Origin: Olivibacter sp. SDN3
GTDB lineage: Bacteria; Bacteroidota; Bacteroidia; Sphingobacteriales; Sphingobacteriaceae
Direction: 5' to 3'
DNA length: 64,000 nt
Assembly (NCBI RefSeq): GCF_014334135.1
Contig: NZ_CP060497.1
Coordinates: 992,001 to 1,056,000 of the forward strand
Shown in pieces: positions 9,370-19,786 of the stretch. The notes beneath the pieces were generated by a model. The model saw only the letters and a program-made list of their open reading frames with translations. It did not search any database and was not told the DNA's origin. The position numbers and the translations under genes were made by a program. Within the stretch, counting starts at the first letter, position 1. Every line of letters starts with the position of its first letter.

Positions 9370-10383
9370 TTAATTGATTTGTTTTGTGATTATCGGCCAT
9401 TGCTGCTCATCCCATTCGATTGTTTCAATTCTTAACTTTGATCGGCCGTCATCTTCCGCATCGTAAGCATGAAAAATCAGGTAATCTATTCCATCAAAAG
9501 TAGCCACTGCATTGTGACCTACTCCGTGCCAGTGCTGATCTCCCTCCAACAATACGGTACCTCCGCCCTTCTCAAGTGACAAGCTATCGCGATCGAAATA
9601 AGGCCCTTTTAATTGTTTTGAACGGCCTATAATCATTTTATAGGTACTTTCGCTTCCTTTGCAACAATAGTCGATAGAAGCGAAAAGATAATAGTAGTTA
9701 CCTTTCTTAAATATAAAAGGCGCTTCGATAGCATTTCCACCGGCATCTGCTGGATTGTTATCGACAGCAGGAGGATTGGGATCCATTGGATTCGTTTTGC
9801 GACTAGCGATAGTTGGGATATGTTCTAGGTCTTCGTCGACTGTTAAGCCATCTTTCGCGAGTCTCACTAACTTAATACCATCCCAAAAGGATCCAAAGGC
9901 CATGTAAGGCGTTCCATTTTCATCCAAGATAATATTTGGGTCAATGGCATTCCAATTGGTTTTCCCCGGAATAGATTGAATGACTTTTCCATGGTCGGTC
10001 CACTTAAAATGTGGGTCTGATACGTTAAGAGTTGGATTGGTAGCCACTCCTATGCAAGAGGTATTTTTGCCGAAGGCGGAGATGGAATAATACAGGTAGT
10101 AACGACCATCGAAGTAGCTAATATCGGGAGCCCAGATATGCCCTTTAAAGGTAGGCACTTCTTTTTTTGCCCATAGCGGCACTTGCTCAAAAACAGGTTT
10201 TTCCTCTTTCCAATGCTTCCTATCTGTGGAAGATTTAACCGATATCCCATTGCCTGTCGAGAAGAGGTAATAGCGACCACCCTGCCGAATCATTACCGGA
10301 TCATGCACCCTCGGTAAAACCTGTGCATATCCTGAAAATCTGCAACAAACACTTAAGAAAATCCACAGGACGTACTTTCCCAT
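9370..10383 (-). CDS. GH43 arabinan endo-1,5-alpha-L-arabinosidase-like enzyme
   Basis: A 337-residue exported protein (signal peptide to about residue 20). Catalytic residues: Asp28 in RVHDPVM, Asp148 in NAIDPNI and Glu220 in AIEAPFI. The motifs GHIWAPDISYFDGRYYLYYS and SIDYCCKGSESTYKM are characteristic of AbnA-type endo-arabinanases. It would cleave the alpha-1,5-linked arabinan backbone. It lies 5 bp downstream of the larger GH51 gene, so translation is probably coupled. Endo mode is inferred from motif resemblance. Confidence 0.87.
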   Translation of the reverse strand: MGKYVLWIFLSVCCRFSGYAQVLPRVHDPVMIRQGGRYYLFSTGNGISVKSSTDRKHWKEEKPVFEQVPLWAKKEVPTFKGHIWAPDISYFDGRYYLYYSISAFGKNTSCIGVATNPTLNVSDPHFKWTDHGKVIQSIPGKTNWNAIDPNIILDENGTPYMAFGSFWDGIKLVRLAKDGLTVDEDLEHIPTIASRKTNPMDPNPPAVDNNPADAGGNAIEAPFIFKKGNYYYLFASIDYCCKGSESTYKMIIGRSKQLKGPYFDRDSLSLEKGGGTVLLEGDQHWHGVGHNAVATFDGIDYLIFHAYDAEDDGRSKLRIETIEWDEQQWPIITKQIN

Positions 10384-10388
10384 ATCCC

Positions 10389-12365
10389 CTAATTGATAGC
10401 CACTTTGTAGATATAGAAAGCATAGGGGTCGATGTTGGCAAACAATTTTTTCCCTTTAATCGCAATACTCGATTCTTTAGGGGCTACCTTATCGGGTTGA
10501 TCAATAGTATTGACATCATCCAACAGGTCTGCTTTTAAAAGTATTTGATCCACCTGTTTGGCCAGTTTACCCTTCAACTTTATATTAAGTTCGGCATTCA
10601 TAGCCTGATCACTATGATTAACAACTTTTATGATCAGCTGTTTTGCCGACTGGTCGACTACAGCCGAGGCGTATATGCCGTTTTGGCCCGTTGGAATTTC
10701 GCCATCCACCTTTATCGGCACCACATCTGTACCTTTATTTGTCGCATATAATTTTTGAACATGATAGTTTGGTGTTCCATACGCTTTTAGATTATCCACC
10801 CAAATCAGGTCGGGTGTCCATTGCCATCCATCCACATGTGCGAAAAGGGGCGCATATGAGGCCATACTGACCACATCCGCATTGCGCTCCAAACCGGTGA
10901 GAAAAGCAGCTTCTGCAATGGCTGCCCGCCAACTATTCTTGTTACCTTCTCCAGCCGTTCTATCGGTATGCGCGGCGTATTCTCCAGCAAATATTTTTGG
11001 CCCTTGGCGATCGTAGTCATCATATCGGGCAGCGTTTTCAAGGAACCATTCCGGGCTCTGGTAGTAATGTTCGTCAATGATATCTATGCCCATTTTACGA
11101 AGAGCTGTATCCAAGTATTCAAAGCGTTCACCATCAGGCCCGGTTCCAGAGCTTGCTACAATGTTGATTTCCGGGTATCGATCGTTCAGGGTTTTCTTGA
11201 AGGCCTCCAAACGTTCGACATATTGCGGTCCCCAATTTTCGTTTCCGATACCAATCATTTTGAGCTCGAAAGGTTCGGGATGCCCCATTTCCGCCCGCAA
11301 TTTACCCCATTTTGTTTGTACATCTCCATTGGCAAATTCAATGAGATCTAAGGCATCTTGCACATATTCGTCCAGATCGTCTAAAGGAACGAGTTCTGCT
11401 GTGTTGAACTGACAAGCCATTCCACAGTTAAGGATGGGCAAGGGTTCCGCGCCAATATCTTCCGACAGTTGGAAGTATTCAAAGAATCCCAAACCAAAGG
11501 TTTGGTAGTAATCTGGGGTTAAACGATGTTGAAACTCGGTATTCCATCGGTTGATAATGAGCTGGCGATCTTCGATCGGGCCTACCGTTTTTTTCCATTG
11601 ATACCTAGTAGAAAGCTCATGACCTTCAACAATACATCCGCCTGGAAAGCGGATAAAACCCGGTTTCATATCGGCCAAGAGCTGTACCATATCGGCACGA
11701 AGTCCGCCAGATCTTTTTTTCCACGTATCTTCCGGAAAAAGGGAGATCATATCGAGATCAAGCTGGCCTTCGCCATCAAACCACACGTTAAGCTTCGCTT
11801 TCGGTTCAGTTTCCGTCGCCTGAAAACTAATCTGCTGTTTATGCCATTGACCATCGGCTTGTTCCGGTTCCATTTGTCCTTCTCCGATAACCTGACCTAG
11901 GCTATCAATCAGCTGTACATGAAGCCGTATGCCTTGTTGCTCCTGCCTGTAAAGTACACTGAAGTCGTAGCGGAGGTTTTGCTTAATCCCCATCCCTCTG
12001 AATCCTTCGTTACGGAGACCTAGGTTTTCTTTTCCTTCTTCATGTTTTTTTATTCGGAGAAAACGGGGGTTCTGCTCATTCCCTGGCCGGTTAAGTACCA
12101 GTAGGGACCCTTCGGGAATATCTTTGCCGAGTTTCTCCCATCCCATAAGAGGCTGCGCAAATTCAAATGATCTATTTTTAATCAGCTCAGCATAAATACC
12201 ACCATCTGCTCCAAGATTAATATCTTCAAAAAAAACACCCCACATGTTCGGGGAAACTTTTGCCATGGGTTGATCGACATCAACCGTGAATGTTTTTTTT
12301 GTTTGTGCCTCTAGGTTTAACAACCATGTAACTAAACCTACAGCTATTATACACTTGCGTATCAT
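10389..12365 (-). CDS. Alpha-L-arabinofuranosidase, GH51 (long form with inserted carbohydrate-binding-like domain)
   Basis: A 658-residue exported GH51 enzyme (signal peptide to about residue 20). A beta-sandwich, CBM4/9-like segment (about 65-215) interrupts the N-terminus. The TIM barrel has acid/base Glu376 in GIGNENWG and nucleophile Glu462 in IFAGEYAAH, and a C-terminal beta domain follows. It removes arabinofuranosyl side chains or terminal residues from arabinan or arabinoxylan. It differs from the second GH51 (12407-13948) in length and architecture, so the two probably act on different linkages. Confidence 0.92.
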   Translation of the reverse strand: MIRKCIIAVGLVTWLLNLEAQTKKTFTVDVDQPMAKVSPNMWGVFFEDINLGADGGIYAELIKNRSFEFAQPLMGWEKLGKDIPEGSLLVLNRPGNEQNPRFLRIKKHEEGKENLGLRNEGFRGMGIKQNLRYDFSVLYRQEQQGIRLHVQLIDSLGQVIGEGQMEPEQADGQWHKQQISFQATETEPKAKLNVWFDGEGQLDLDMISLFPEDTWKKRSGGLRADMVQLLADMKPGFIRFPGGCIVEGHELSTRYQWKKTVGPIEDRQLIINRWNTEFQHRLTPDYYQTFGLGFFEYFQLSEDIGAEPLPILNCGMACQFNTAELVPLDDLDEYVQDALDLIEFANGDVQTKWGKLRAEMGHPEPFELKMIGIGNENWGPQYVERLEAFKKTLNDRYPEINIVASSGTGPDGERFEYLDTALRKMGIDIIDEHYYQSPEWFLENAARYDDYDRQGPKIFAGEYAAHTDRTAGEGNKNSWRAAIAEAAFLTGLERNADVVSMASYAPLFAHVDGWQWTPDLIWVDNLKAYGTPNYHVQKLYATNKGTDVVPIKVDGEIPTGQNGIYASAVVDQSAKQLIIKVVNHSDQAMNAELNIKLKGKLAKQVDQILLKADLLDDVNTIDQPDKVAPKESSIAIKGKKLFANIDPYAFYIYKVAIN

Positions 12366-12406
12366 ACGTTCTAAACTTTGTGAAAGAATTATTAGGTGTC
12401 CATCTA

Positions 12407-13948
12407 CTAGTTCAACTCCAAAACCACTACTGAAAAGGGAGGTAGTTTTAAGCTGATGTTATCTCGCTGCAACTTTGTTCCATTGAATGCTACAGGCTGA
12501 ATATGATTGGGATTATCAAAGGAGTTAAAATCTCTTAATTCATCTGATGTTAGTAGACGACCCTGCACATTTTCATATTTCTTATCGCCTATATTTATCG
12601 CTACTTCCTGGTCATTTTTAGGATCTATGTTGACAAGAGAAATATGCGTTTTTCCATTTTGCGCAACAGATGCCGAAGCAGAGACTGCCGGTATCGTTTC
12701 GCCATTGAACGTAAAGTCATTGCTCTTCAACTGCAATGGAATACGTATTGCTTCCTGATGTACCTTGTACATCTCCATCACATGATAAGTAGGGGTAACA
12801 AGCATTTTATCGCCCTCAGTGAGAATCACAGCTTGCAGTACATTTACGGTCTGCGCCAGATTGGCCATCTTCACGCGTTCCGCATGATTATTGAAAATAT
12901 TCAATGTCATCCCTGCAATCATCGCATCACGCATGGTATTTTGCTGATAGAGAAAACCTGGGTTTGTGCCCGGTTCAACTTCATACCAACCGCCCCATTC
13001 ATCCACCACCAAGTCTATTTTTTTCTCTGGATCATGTTTGTCCATAATTGCGGCGTGTTTCTCCACTAATTCATTCATAAACCAAGCAGATTTCATCGTT
13101 TTGAAATACTGCTCATCGGTATACATAGTAGAAGGCCCTTTCTTTTCCCAGTTAATAACGGCATAGTGATGCAAAGCAACTCCTTTCATCAGATTCGCTG
13201 GAATTTTCTTCATCAGGGTTTCCGTCCAATTATAATCGGCGCTGTTCGCCCCAGATGCAATGCGATAAATTCCCACACCATTATCCGCCATAAAGGTGGC
13301 ATATTTACGATAAATATCTGCATAATAATCTGGTGTCATATTGCCGCCACAACCCCATGCTTCATTTCCTACTCCCCAAAACTTCACTTTCCACGGGTCT
13401 TCTCTTCCGTTCTCACGACGAAGATCAGACATCGGGCTTTTACCCTCAAAATTAACATATTGTACCCAGTCTGCAAGTTCCTGTACTTCTCCACTGCCCA
13501 CATTACCTGCCAAATAAGGTTCAGTTTCCAACAACTCGCACATATTTAGAAAGTCATGTGTCCCAAAGCTATTATTTTCCGTAACTCCACCCCACCAAGT
13601 GTTGACGATGCTTGGTCTGTTACCTTTTGGACCTATACCGTCTTTCCAGTGGTAGGTGTCGGCAAAACAACCTCCTGGCCATCGAAGATTAGGTATATTC
13701 AATTTTTTGAGTGCTTCGATAACGTCATTCCGCACACCACCAGTATGTGGTACAGTAGTATTATCTTCTCCTACATAAAACCCATCATAAATACATCTGC
13801 CGAGGTGTTCTGCGAAATGGCCATATATATGTTTATTAATTTTAACTTGGCCTGTGTCGGCCATCAATTTGATTTCGTTTTGTGCTTTTACACAATAATA
13901 AGTCCCTATTAATAATAGAAAAGCTGCAATAATTGATCTGGTTTTCAT
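12407..13948 (-). CDS. Alpha-L-arabinofuranosidase, GH51 (short form)
   Basis: A 513-residue GH51 enzyme with an N-terminal signal peptide ending at VKA-QNE (about residue 22). Acid/base Glu196 lies in WGVGNEAWGCGG and nucleophile Glu317 in LVVDEWGGWYE; the start HIYGHFAEHLGRCIYDG is typical of AbfA-type enzymes. It is the first gene after susD, and an operator-like dyad plus a promoter-like -7 box in the 101-bp gap indicates that the enzyme genes can also be transcribed separately from susCD. Confidence 0.93.
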   Translation of the reverse strand: MKTRSIIAAFLLLIGTYYCVKAQNEIKLMADTGQVKINKHIYGHFAEHLGRCIYDGFYVGEDNTTVPHTGGVRNDVIEALKKLNIPNLRWPGGCFADTYHWKDGIGPKGNRPSIVNTWWGGVTENNSFGTHDFLNMCELLETEPYLAGNVGSGEVQELADWVQYVNFEGKSPMSDLRRENGREDPWKVKFWGVGNEAWGCGGNMTPDYYADIYRKYATFMADNGVGIYRIASGANSADYNWTETLMKKIPANLMKGVALHHYAVINWEKKGPSTMYTDEQYFKTMKSAWFMNELVEKHAAIMDKHDPEKKIDLVVDEWGGWYEVEPGTNPGFLYQQNTMRDAMIAGMTLNIFNNHAERVKMANLAQTVNVLQAVILTEGDKMLVTPTYHVMEMYKVHQEAIRIPLQLKSNDFTFNGETIPAVSASASVAQNGKTHISLVNIDPKNDQEVAINIGDKKYENVQGRLLTSDELRDFNSFDNPNHIQPVAFNGTKLQRDNISLKLPPFSVVVLELN

Positions 13949-13995
13949 TAAAATAATCGTTGGTGTTTATTCGTAAATTGGTTACAATTCAAGGC

Positions 13996-14036
13996 TAAAG
14001 ATATCAAAATAATTAATAAATGTATAAACAACATTT
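13996..14036 (-). promoter_or_regulatory. Candidate AraR operator and promoter before the GH51-GH43 genes
   Basis: AAATGT (14018-14023), 7 nt, ACATTT (14031-14036) is a perfect dyad with the same half sites and spacing as the one before susC. On the minus strand TATCTTTA (14003-13996) follows, a near match to the TAnnTTTG -7 box; the -33 element is weak. The placement suggests a regulated internal promoter. Confidence 0.6.
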
Positions 14037-14049
14037 AAAAATCCGTTGA

Positions 14050-15615
14050 CTAATTCGCGGGGTTAGGCAATAGATTCCGGTTCACGTCCAGTTCTGTTTG
14101 TGGTATGGGCAAGTATTCTTTGCCTGGTGTCCAAGAATCAAATTCATTATCTCTTTCCCGTAATAAAGCTAACTTCTCCGGATTATACAACCATCCCCAT
14201 CGGACAATATCATGTATACGTACACCTTCAACGGCTAATTCAAGATAACGTTCATCTGCAAGCTGATCACGCATCTCCGCTTGTGTTAGATTAGGTCTGG
14301 TAGTAGCTAAATCGGGTAAATCGGCCCTATCTCGCACCTCTTGTATACAACGATAAACTTCGGGTGTTGGCCCTGCCAGCTCATTCAAGGCTTCGGCATA
14401 CATCAATAAAACATCCGCATATCTTAATATACGATAATTAATGCCCGAATTTTCAATCCCATTATTTTCGTTAGTGTATCCTGGGATACCGTCATGCGTA
14501 TATTTTCTGGGGTAGATGTTGTCCCTTGGGTTACGCCACGGCTGTCCATAGGCCGTTTCAGATATTCCCTCCTCATAAGAAGCAATCGTTTCTAAAAGCC
14601 TCGGATCCAAGGCGTCGTCTATAGTGGTTTCTTCTTTAAATTTATTGTACAAGCCCCTGGAAGGTAAAAAATCCGAATAGCCAAACCCTTCCATTGCATA
14701 GGTATGTCCGATCGAAGAGACCTGTTTCCAATTCGCATTGGGTTCGCCACCGTAGTTCATTTCCGCACCACCCACTTGTTCGGGATCGGCGAACTGTACT
14801 TCAAATAAAGATTCTACATTATTTTCATTAGTGGGTTTGAAGTTATCCCGATAGTTATCTACCAAGCTATAGACATTCAATTCCGGGCCATTCACCAATA
14901 GGCTAAATTCATCTGCCGCCGCCTGCCATTGCTGTCTATATAGGAGTGCCCGGCCCAACATACCGACGGCTGCACCTTTCGTTGCACGTCCTACCTGTCC
15001 GGCATCAGGACCACTAACCTGCGAATAATTCACCGGCAACAGTTCTTTAGCCTGCCGAAAATCCGCAAATATTTGTTCCCATAACGCTTCTTCTGTTGCT
15101 GTACCGGGATAATAATCTTCTTCACTTTCCGGCGAGGTTATTATTACTGGTACTATTTTAAAATTATTAGCCAATGTAAAATAAGCTAAGCCTCTCAAAA
15201 AATACGCTTGACCTAGCAAACGACTTTTATGCGCCTCATCCATTTCGATAGCCGGCACATGGTCCAACACTTGATTTGCTCGCCAAATTAATTGATGCCA
15301 CGCAGACCATAACCATTGCACAGGGCCTGAAGTAGAAGGAACAGTAAAATTTGCCACTTGAACCAGATCCGGCCAAGGACTGTCTCCCCGAAAATCGTCT
15401 CCACGACCATCGGTAAGTGCTGGGGTCATACGCATAAAGGTCCCATCAATGATCAGGCTGTTATAAATGCTAATGACACCTGCCGCCGCATCTGCTTCGG
15501 TCTGCCAGTAATTTTCATTTGTAGGTGTATTAGGATTTTCGAGATCTAATTTTCTTTCGCATCCAAGTACACAAAATAATCCCATTAACAACATATAATA
15601 TTTTCTAGTATCCAT
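14050..15615 (-). CDS. SusD/RagB-family surface glycan-binding lipoprotein
   Basis: A 521-residue SusD-like protein. The lipobox ends at Cys19 (CVLGC). Family features: NENYWQTEADAAAGV near the start, the TPR-like helical core (LLGQAYFLRGLAYFTLANNF) and the C-terminal SusD motif RILRYADVLLMYAEALNEL. It caps the SusC channel and captures oligosaccharide at the cell surface. It starts 33 bp after the susC stop. In this locus the ligand is probably arabinan or arabino-oligosaccharide (inferred from the GH51/GH43 neighbours). Confidence 0.92.
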   Translation of the reverse strand: MDTRKYYMLLMGLFCVLGCERKLDLENPNTPTNENYWQTEADAAAGVISIYNSLIIDGTFMRMTPALTDGRGDDFRGDSPWPDLVQVANFTVPSTSGPVQWLWSAWHQLIWRANQVLDHVPAIEMDEAHKSRLLGQAYFLRGLAYFTLANNFKIVPVIITSPESEEDYYPGTATEEALWEQIFADFRQAKELLPVNYSQVSGPDAGQVGRATKGAAVGMLGRALLYRQQWQAAADEFSLLVNGPELNVYSLVDNYRDNFKPTNENNVESLFEVQFADPEQVGGAEMNYGGEPNANWKQVSSIGHTYAMEGFGYSDFLPSRGLYNKFKEETTIDDALDPRLLETIASYEEGISETAYGQPWRNPRDNIYPRKYTHDGIPGYTNENNGIENSGINYRILRYADVLLMYAEALNELAGPTPEVYRCIQEVRDRADLPDLATTRPNLTQAEMRDQLADERYLELAVEGVRIHDIVRWGWLYNPEKLALLRERDNEFDSWTPGKEYLPIPQTELDVNRNLLPNPAN

Positions 15616-15648
15616 GATTATAAATTATTATTTAAAACATCGAATAAA

Positions 15649-18600
15649 TTAAAAACCTACCTGAACACCTAGCATAAGTGTCCTTGGCTTAGGGAATGAG
15701 CCGAAATCAAAACCTGGATTAAATACCCCGGAAGTAAAGTCAGGATTGAAGCTTTTATAAGACTGGAAAGTATATAAGTTCTGTGCAGTGATGTATAGTC
15801 TAGCCCTACTGATTCCTTTAATAAAAGCCTCTTTAAAAGTATAGCCAAGCGCTAAGGTATTGATTCTCAAAAAAGAACCATCTTGCAACCATCCTTCCCT
15901 ATCCGAATCGCGCGAATTGATATTAGGATCGTTCGCGATTAAACGTGGAATATTCGTATTGGTATTTTCAGGTGTCCATCTATTCAGGATATCTTCATGG
16001 CGATTGATATAATCGGTACTCAGCATCAGGTCCCGGTACATCCTGCTATTAATCAGAAACCCTGAACTTCCAGAAGTGAAAACGGTGAAATCAAACTGTT
16101 TATAGCTGGCGCTAAAATTTAAACCATAGTTTAAACTCGGAATAGCACTTCCAAGATAAGTCCGGTCATCCGCATTAATCACACCATCCCCATTTAGGTC
16201 CTTAAAACGAATGTCTCCCGGAGCTGTACCGGAGCTCTGAAAAGCATGTTGATCAACCTCTTCTTGTGATTGGAAGATACCATCATATGCCCAGCCAAAA
16301 TGCTGTCCGATTTCTCCACCCACCTCAGTTCTAGATCCAGTACCATAGATAGGTTCGTTGCTTCCTCCTAAGGACAATACCTTGTTTTTCACGGTGGTGA
16401 TATTTGCTGAGACATCAAATGTAAATTCCCCTTGACTTTTGTGATAGGTAGTGGTCACTTCCAACCCGCTATTTCTCAAACTACCTGCATTAACCAGTGG
16501 ACTAGTATTTATAGATCCGGTGGAAGCAGGTATAGGAACGCCTACCAATAAATCTGTTGTTTTGCTATTATAATATTCCGCAGATAAATCAAATTTTCCA
16601 TTTAGAAGTGAAACGTCTATACCAATATTGGTTGTAGCCTTCGTCTCCCATTTTATATCACTAGACACTAAATTTGTCTGTATTCCACCAATTATAGGCT
16701 GTCCATTGAAACTATATAATATATTGTTATTGATATAAGCTGCGTATAAGTAGTCATCTATATTTTGATTACCCAAGGTTCCATAACTTGCCCGAAGCTT
16801 TACATCGGAGAATACATGCTCCGGTAATTTCAAAAAATCTTCATTACTTAATCGCCAAGCCAGTGCTACGGAAGGGAAATAACCATATCTGTTCTGTGGA
16901 GCAAACCTAGAGGAACCATCTCTTCTTAAGGTTGCTGTCAATAAATACCTATCATCATACCCATAATTCAGCCTACCTAAATACGAGGACAAGGCATTTC
17001 TAAATTCATTACCGGAAGCGGTTTTATTAGACCCGTTATCCAATACCGGGAAATACGGTTGAGGAAAACTCTCCGAATGGCCATTCCTTTCTACAATCCC
17101 ACCCTCCTGATACATTTGACCTACCAGTAGATTGACGTCATGTTTGCCAAACACCTTTTTATAAGTTAATGTATTTTCAACCAATCCAGTGCTTAGAATT
17201 CTTCCGCCATCATCTAATCTGGAAATCGCCTGCTGGAAAAAATACCCCAACCTAAATGCAGGTTGAAAAGAATAATCGCGTGTAGTTGTACGATCCCAAC
17301 TTAAATTTAGCTTATACGACAGATTGTGTCCATTTCTATTAATTAACTCCAGCTCACCATAAGCATTCGCAAATATGCGATCGACGTCAATATAGTTTTT
17401 CATCATACTGTTCACACCAATCGCGTTCAGGGAAATCACATTATGGATTTCGGCTTCCGTCCCGCCAAAACCACCTTCATTGCTGGGATCATATATCTGC
17501 TGGGTAGGTACCGCTTCTACTAAATCAATCACCAAAGGAGGACGGTTCCCTGTCAATACATCTGGTCGGTAGGTCAGTGTATTTTCTTTAGAATGTGTAT
17601 AGTAAAATGATTGCCCGACTTTAAAAATTGGGACCATTTCCAACAAAAGTTCCGTTATTCCCAAAATAATCAAAAGACATATTATAGGTTGTATTGTTTC
17701 CGCCGCCCGAAAAGTTAAGGTTATGATTTTGACGGTTACCTGTTTTTATTCCTTCTTTTTGCCAATCAGTATCTACGTTGTCGATGAATGAAGAGGAGTT
17801 TGGGTCATTTCCGGGTATGAGTGACTGGCCGGCATTAGATCGCACCTCATTCACTATCATTTGATACCGCTCCCGATCCAATACCGGGATGCGTTGCCAA
17901 ACCTTATCTATACCATAATAGCCATTGTATTCAATACGTAAAGGCGTATTGAGTTGACCTTGTTTTGTTGTAATAATAATAACACCATTAGCCGCTCGTG
18001 ATCCGTAAATCGCACCTGCCGACGCATCTTTTAGCACCTGCATAGATTCAATATCATTAGGATTGAAATCACGAGGACTTGTTCCCACAGGTACGCCGTC
18101 TATGACATAAAGCGGTTGCGCATCACCAAATGTACTTAAGCCTCTAATGCGTACATTCGGAGCAGCTCCAGGATGCCCATCGCTTGTTACAGACACACCC
18201 GCAGATCGCCCTTGCAGCAATTGAGACATATCATTCGTAGAGAATTTCTTACTTTCTCCAACATCTACTACCGATACAGAACCCGTGATATCTGACTTTC
18301 GCTGTGCGCCATAACCGACCACCACCACCTCTTCCAAGGCCCTATTATCCGCCTTTAATACAACATCGAAAGAGGTACGGCCATCCAGCGGAATTTCTGT
18401 TGTCTCATATCCTATAGAGGTAAACACCAATATAGCATTTAAATCAGTTAAATTTAATAAAAACACTCCCTTTTCATCCGTGCTCGTTCCCAATGTCGTT
18501 CCTTTTACCTGAACGTTTACGCCAGATATGGATTCCCCCAGCTCATCTTTAATTATTCCTTTTATATCAATGCTTTTCTCCTGGGCCTGAATAAGATGCA

Positions 18601-18667
18601 TACTAAGAAAAAAGAGGAAACACGCACTCCATATTCGTCTAAACAGAAAATATCTTTTGTTTTGCAT
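15649..18667 (-). pseudogene. SusC-like TonB-dependent transporter, interrupted by a frameshift
   Basis: Two overlapping minus-strand frames make one SusC. The N-terminal frame (18667-17621) has the signal peptide, carboxypeptidase-like domain (IKGIIKDELGESISGVNVQVKGTTLGTSTDEKG), the box EEVVVVGYGAQRKSDITGSV and the plug (SVQ-like QVLKDASAGAIYGSRAANGVIIITTKQG). The C-terminal frame (to 15649) holds the barrel and ends LGVQVGF. The break lies at an A-run, 17623-17627 (T-run on the coding strand); removing one base gives about 1005 codons. Even then the joint (GNGPNFKVGQSFYY) seems to lack the usual 15-20 residues, so a small deletion is also possible. Either a real inactivation or a sequencing error. 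Confidence 0.8.
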
Positions 18668-18705
18668 AATTGGTTATTATTGGTTAATAGCTTAAATTGG
18701 TTAGG

Positions 18706-18755
18706 CTAAGATACAAGCTTTTTATTAAATGTCAATAAAACATTTAATAAAAAGC
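18706..18755 (-). promoter_or_regulatory. susC promoter with overlapping 15-bp AraR-type dyad
   Basis: Minus strand: TTG (18735-18733), exactly 19 nt, TATCTTAG (18713-18706), one mismatch to the Bacteroidetes consensus. A perfect inverted repeat, GCTTTTTATTAAATG (18717-18731) and its complement (18741-18755) with a 9-nt centre, covers the -33 box and spacer. The core AAATGT-N7-ACATTT recurs at 14018 and, imperfectly, at 19790. A bound repressor would block this promoter. Confidence 0.72.
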
Positions 18756-18782
18756 GTCAAAAATACGCTTATTTATCACTTA

Positions 18783-18796
18783 ATCGTTTAAACGAT
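18783..18796. promoter_or_regulatory. 14-bp perfect palindrome ATCGTTTAAACGAT
   Basis: The palindrome lies in the 378-bp divergent region between susC and araR, upstream of the susC promoter. Its form (CGTTTAAACG core) resembles operators of LacI/GalR-family regulators, but no such regulator is encoded in the window. The rest of 18800-18965 shows nothing I can name. Confidence 0.4.
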
Positions 18797-18967
18797 CTGC
18801 ATTTCTTTGTTACATTCTTTATTTTTTAATGATTATGAACCGTTTTCCGCTGAAGCATTTGGACAGGTTTTTGACGATAATTATTGCATATTATCTTAAT
18901 TATGCCAATAATAGGTGCAGTTTTAGAACTAAAAGGCATTTTTTTAAAAAATTGCTTATATATTGGC

Positions 18968-18999
18968 TTGATTTTATTTTATAATTGTCTATACTTTAG
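18968..18999 (+). promoter_or_regulatory. Promoter of araR
   Basis: TTG (18968-18970), 21 nt, TACTTTAG (18992-18999): one mismatch to TAnnTTTG. It would start transcription about 40 nt before the araR ATG. Confidence 0.5.
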
Positions 19000-19045
19000 A
19001 AAAGTATTTTAATTGCAAAATTTATTAAGACATTACCACTAAATT

Positions 19046-19738
19046 ATGACAAAATATTCAAAACAGACCCGAATTCTAGCAGCGGTAGATTGTATCATAT
19101 TTGGCTTTGATGGAGAAAGTCTGAAACTATTACTTATACAAAGAGGGTTTGAACCTGAAAAAGACAAATGGAGTTTAATGGGTGGATTTGTACAACCAAA
19201 CGAACGCCCAGAAGATTCAGCGGCCCGAGTTCTAAAGCAATTGACGGGATTGGAAAATGTATACATGGAGCAAATGGAAGTTTTTGGTGAACCAAACCGC
19301 GATCCAATCGAAAGAACCTTAAGCATCACCTATTTTGCGTTGATTGATATACGCAAGTACAAAGATCAATTGAGCAAAGAGTACCGTGCAGAGTGGGTAC
19401 CACTTAAAGAGATTCCAAAACTAATTTTTGACCATAATAATATGGTGGAACATGCAAAGAAAAAGTTAAGGTACAAGGCTGCGCTACACCCTATATTATT
19501 TGAGCTTTTACCTGAAAAATTTACCATTCCGCAAATATTAATCTTATATGAAGGAGTATACGATATCATCCTGGATAAGAGAAATTTCAGCAGAAAATTA
19601 CTTTCAACTGGACTGTTAATTAGGCAAAAGGATAAAGACAAGGAAAATTCGAAGAAAGGCGCATTCTATTACAAGTTGAACAAGGAAACGTATAAAGACA
19701 AGATTGGCTCTTTCCTGAACTTCATCCCCAGACCATAG
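19046..19738 (+). CDS. araR: Nudix-derived transcriptional regulator of L-arabinose use (AraR type)
   Basis: A 230-residue protein with a Nudix fold (about 8-145) and a C-terminal winged helix (about 150-225). The Nudix box at 47-69 keeps G47-x5-E53 and R61, but the catalytic glutamates of REUxEExGU are replaced (V62, Q65, L66). It is therefore a sugar sensor, not a hydrolase. This is the architecture of the NrtR-related AraR known from Bacteroides thetaiotaomicron. It is transcribed away from the arabinan locus and precedes araBDA; three similar dyads in the region are its likely operators. Effector L-arabinose is inferred from the family. Confidence 0.85.
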   Translation: MTKYSKQTRILAAVDCIIFGFDGESLKLLLIQRGFEPEKDKWSLMGGFVQPNERPEDSAARVLKQLTGLENVYMEQMEVFGEPNRDPIERTLSITYFALIDIRKYKDQLSKEYRAEWVPLKEIPKLIFDHNNMVEHAKKKLRYKAALHPILFELLPEKFTIPQILILYEGVYDIILDKRNFSRKLLSTGLLIRQKDKDKENSKKGAFYYKLNKETYKDKIGSFLNFIPRP

Positions 19739-19786
19739 AAAAAATTTATAACGATATTTTTTCAATAATATTTTTTTATCTAAAAA

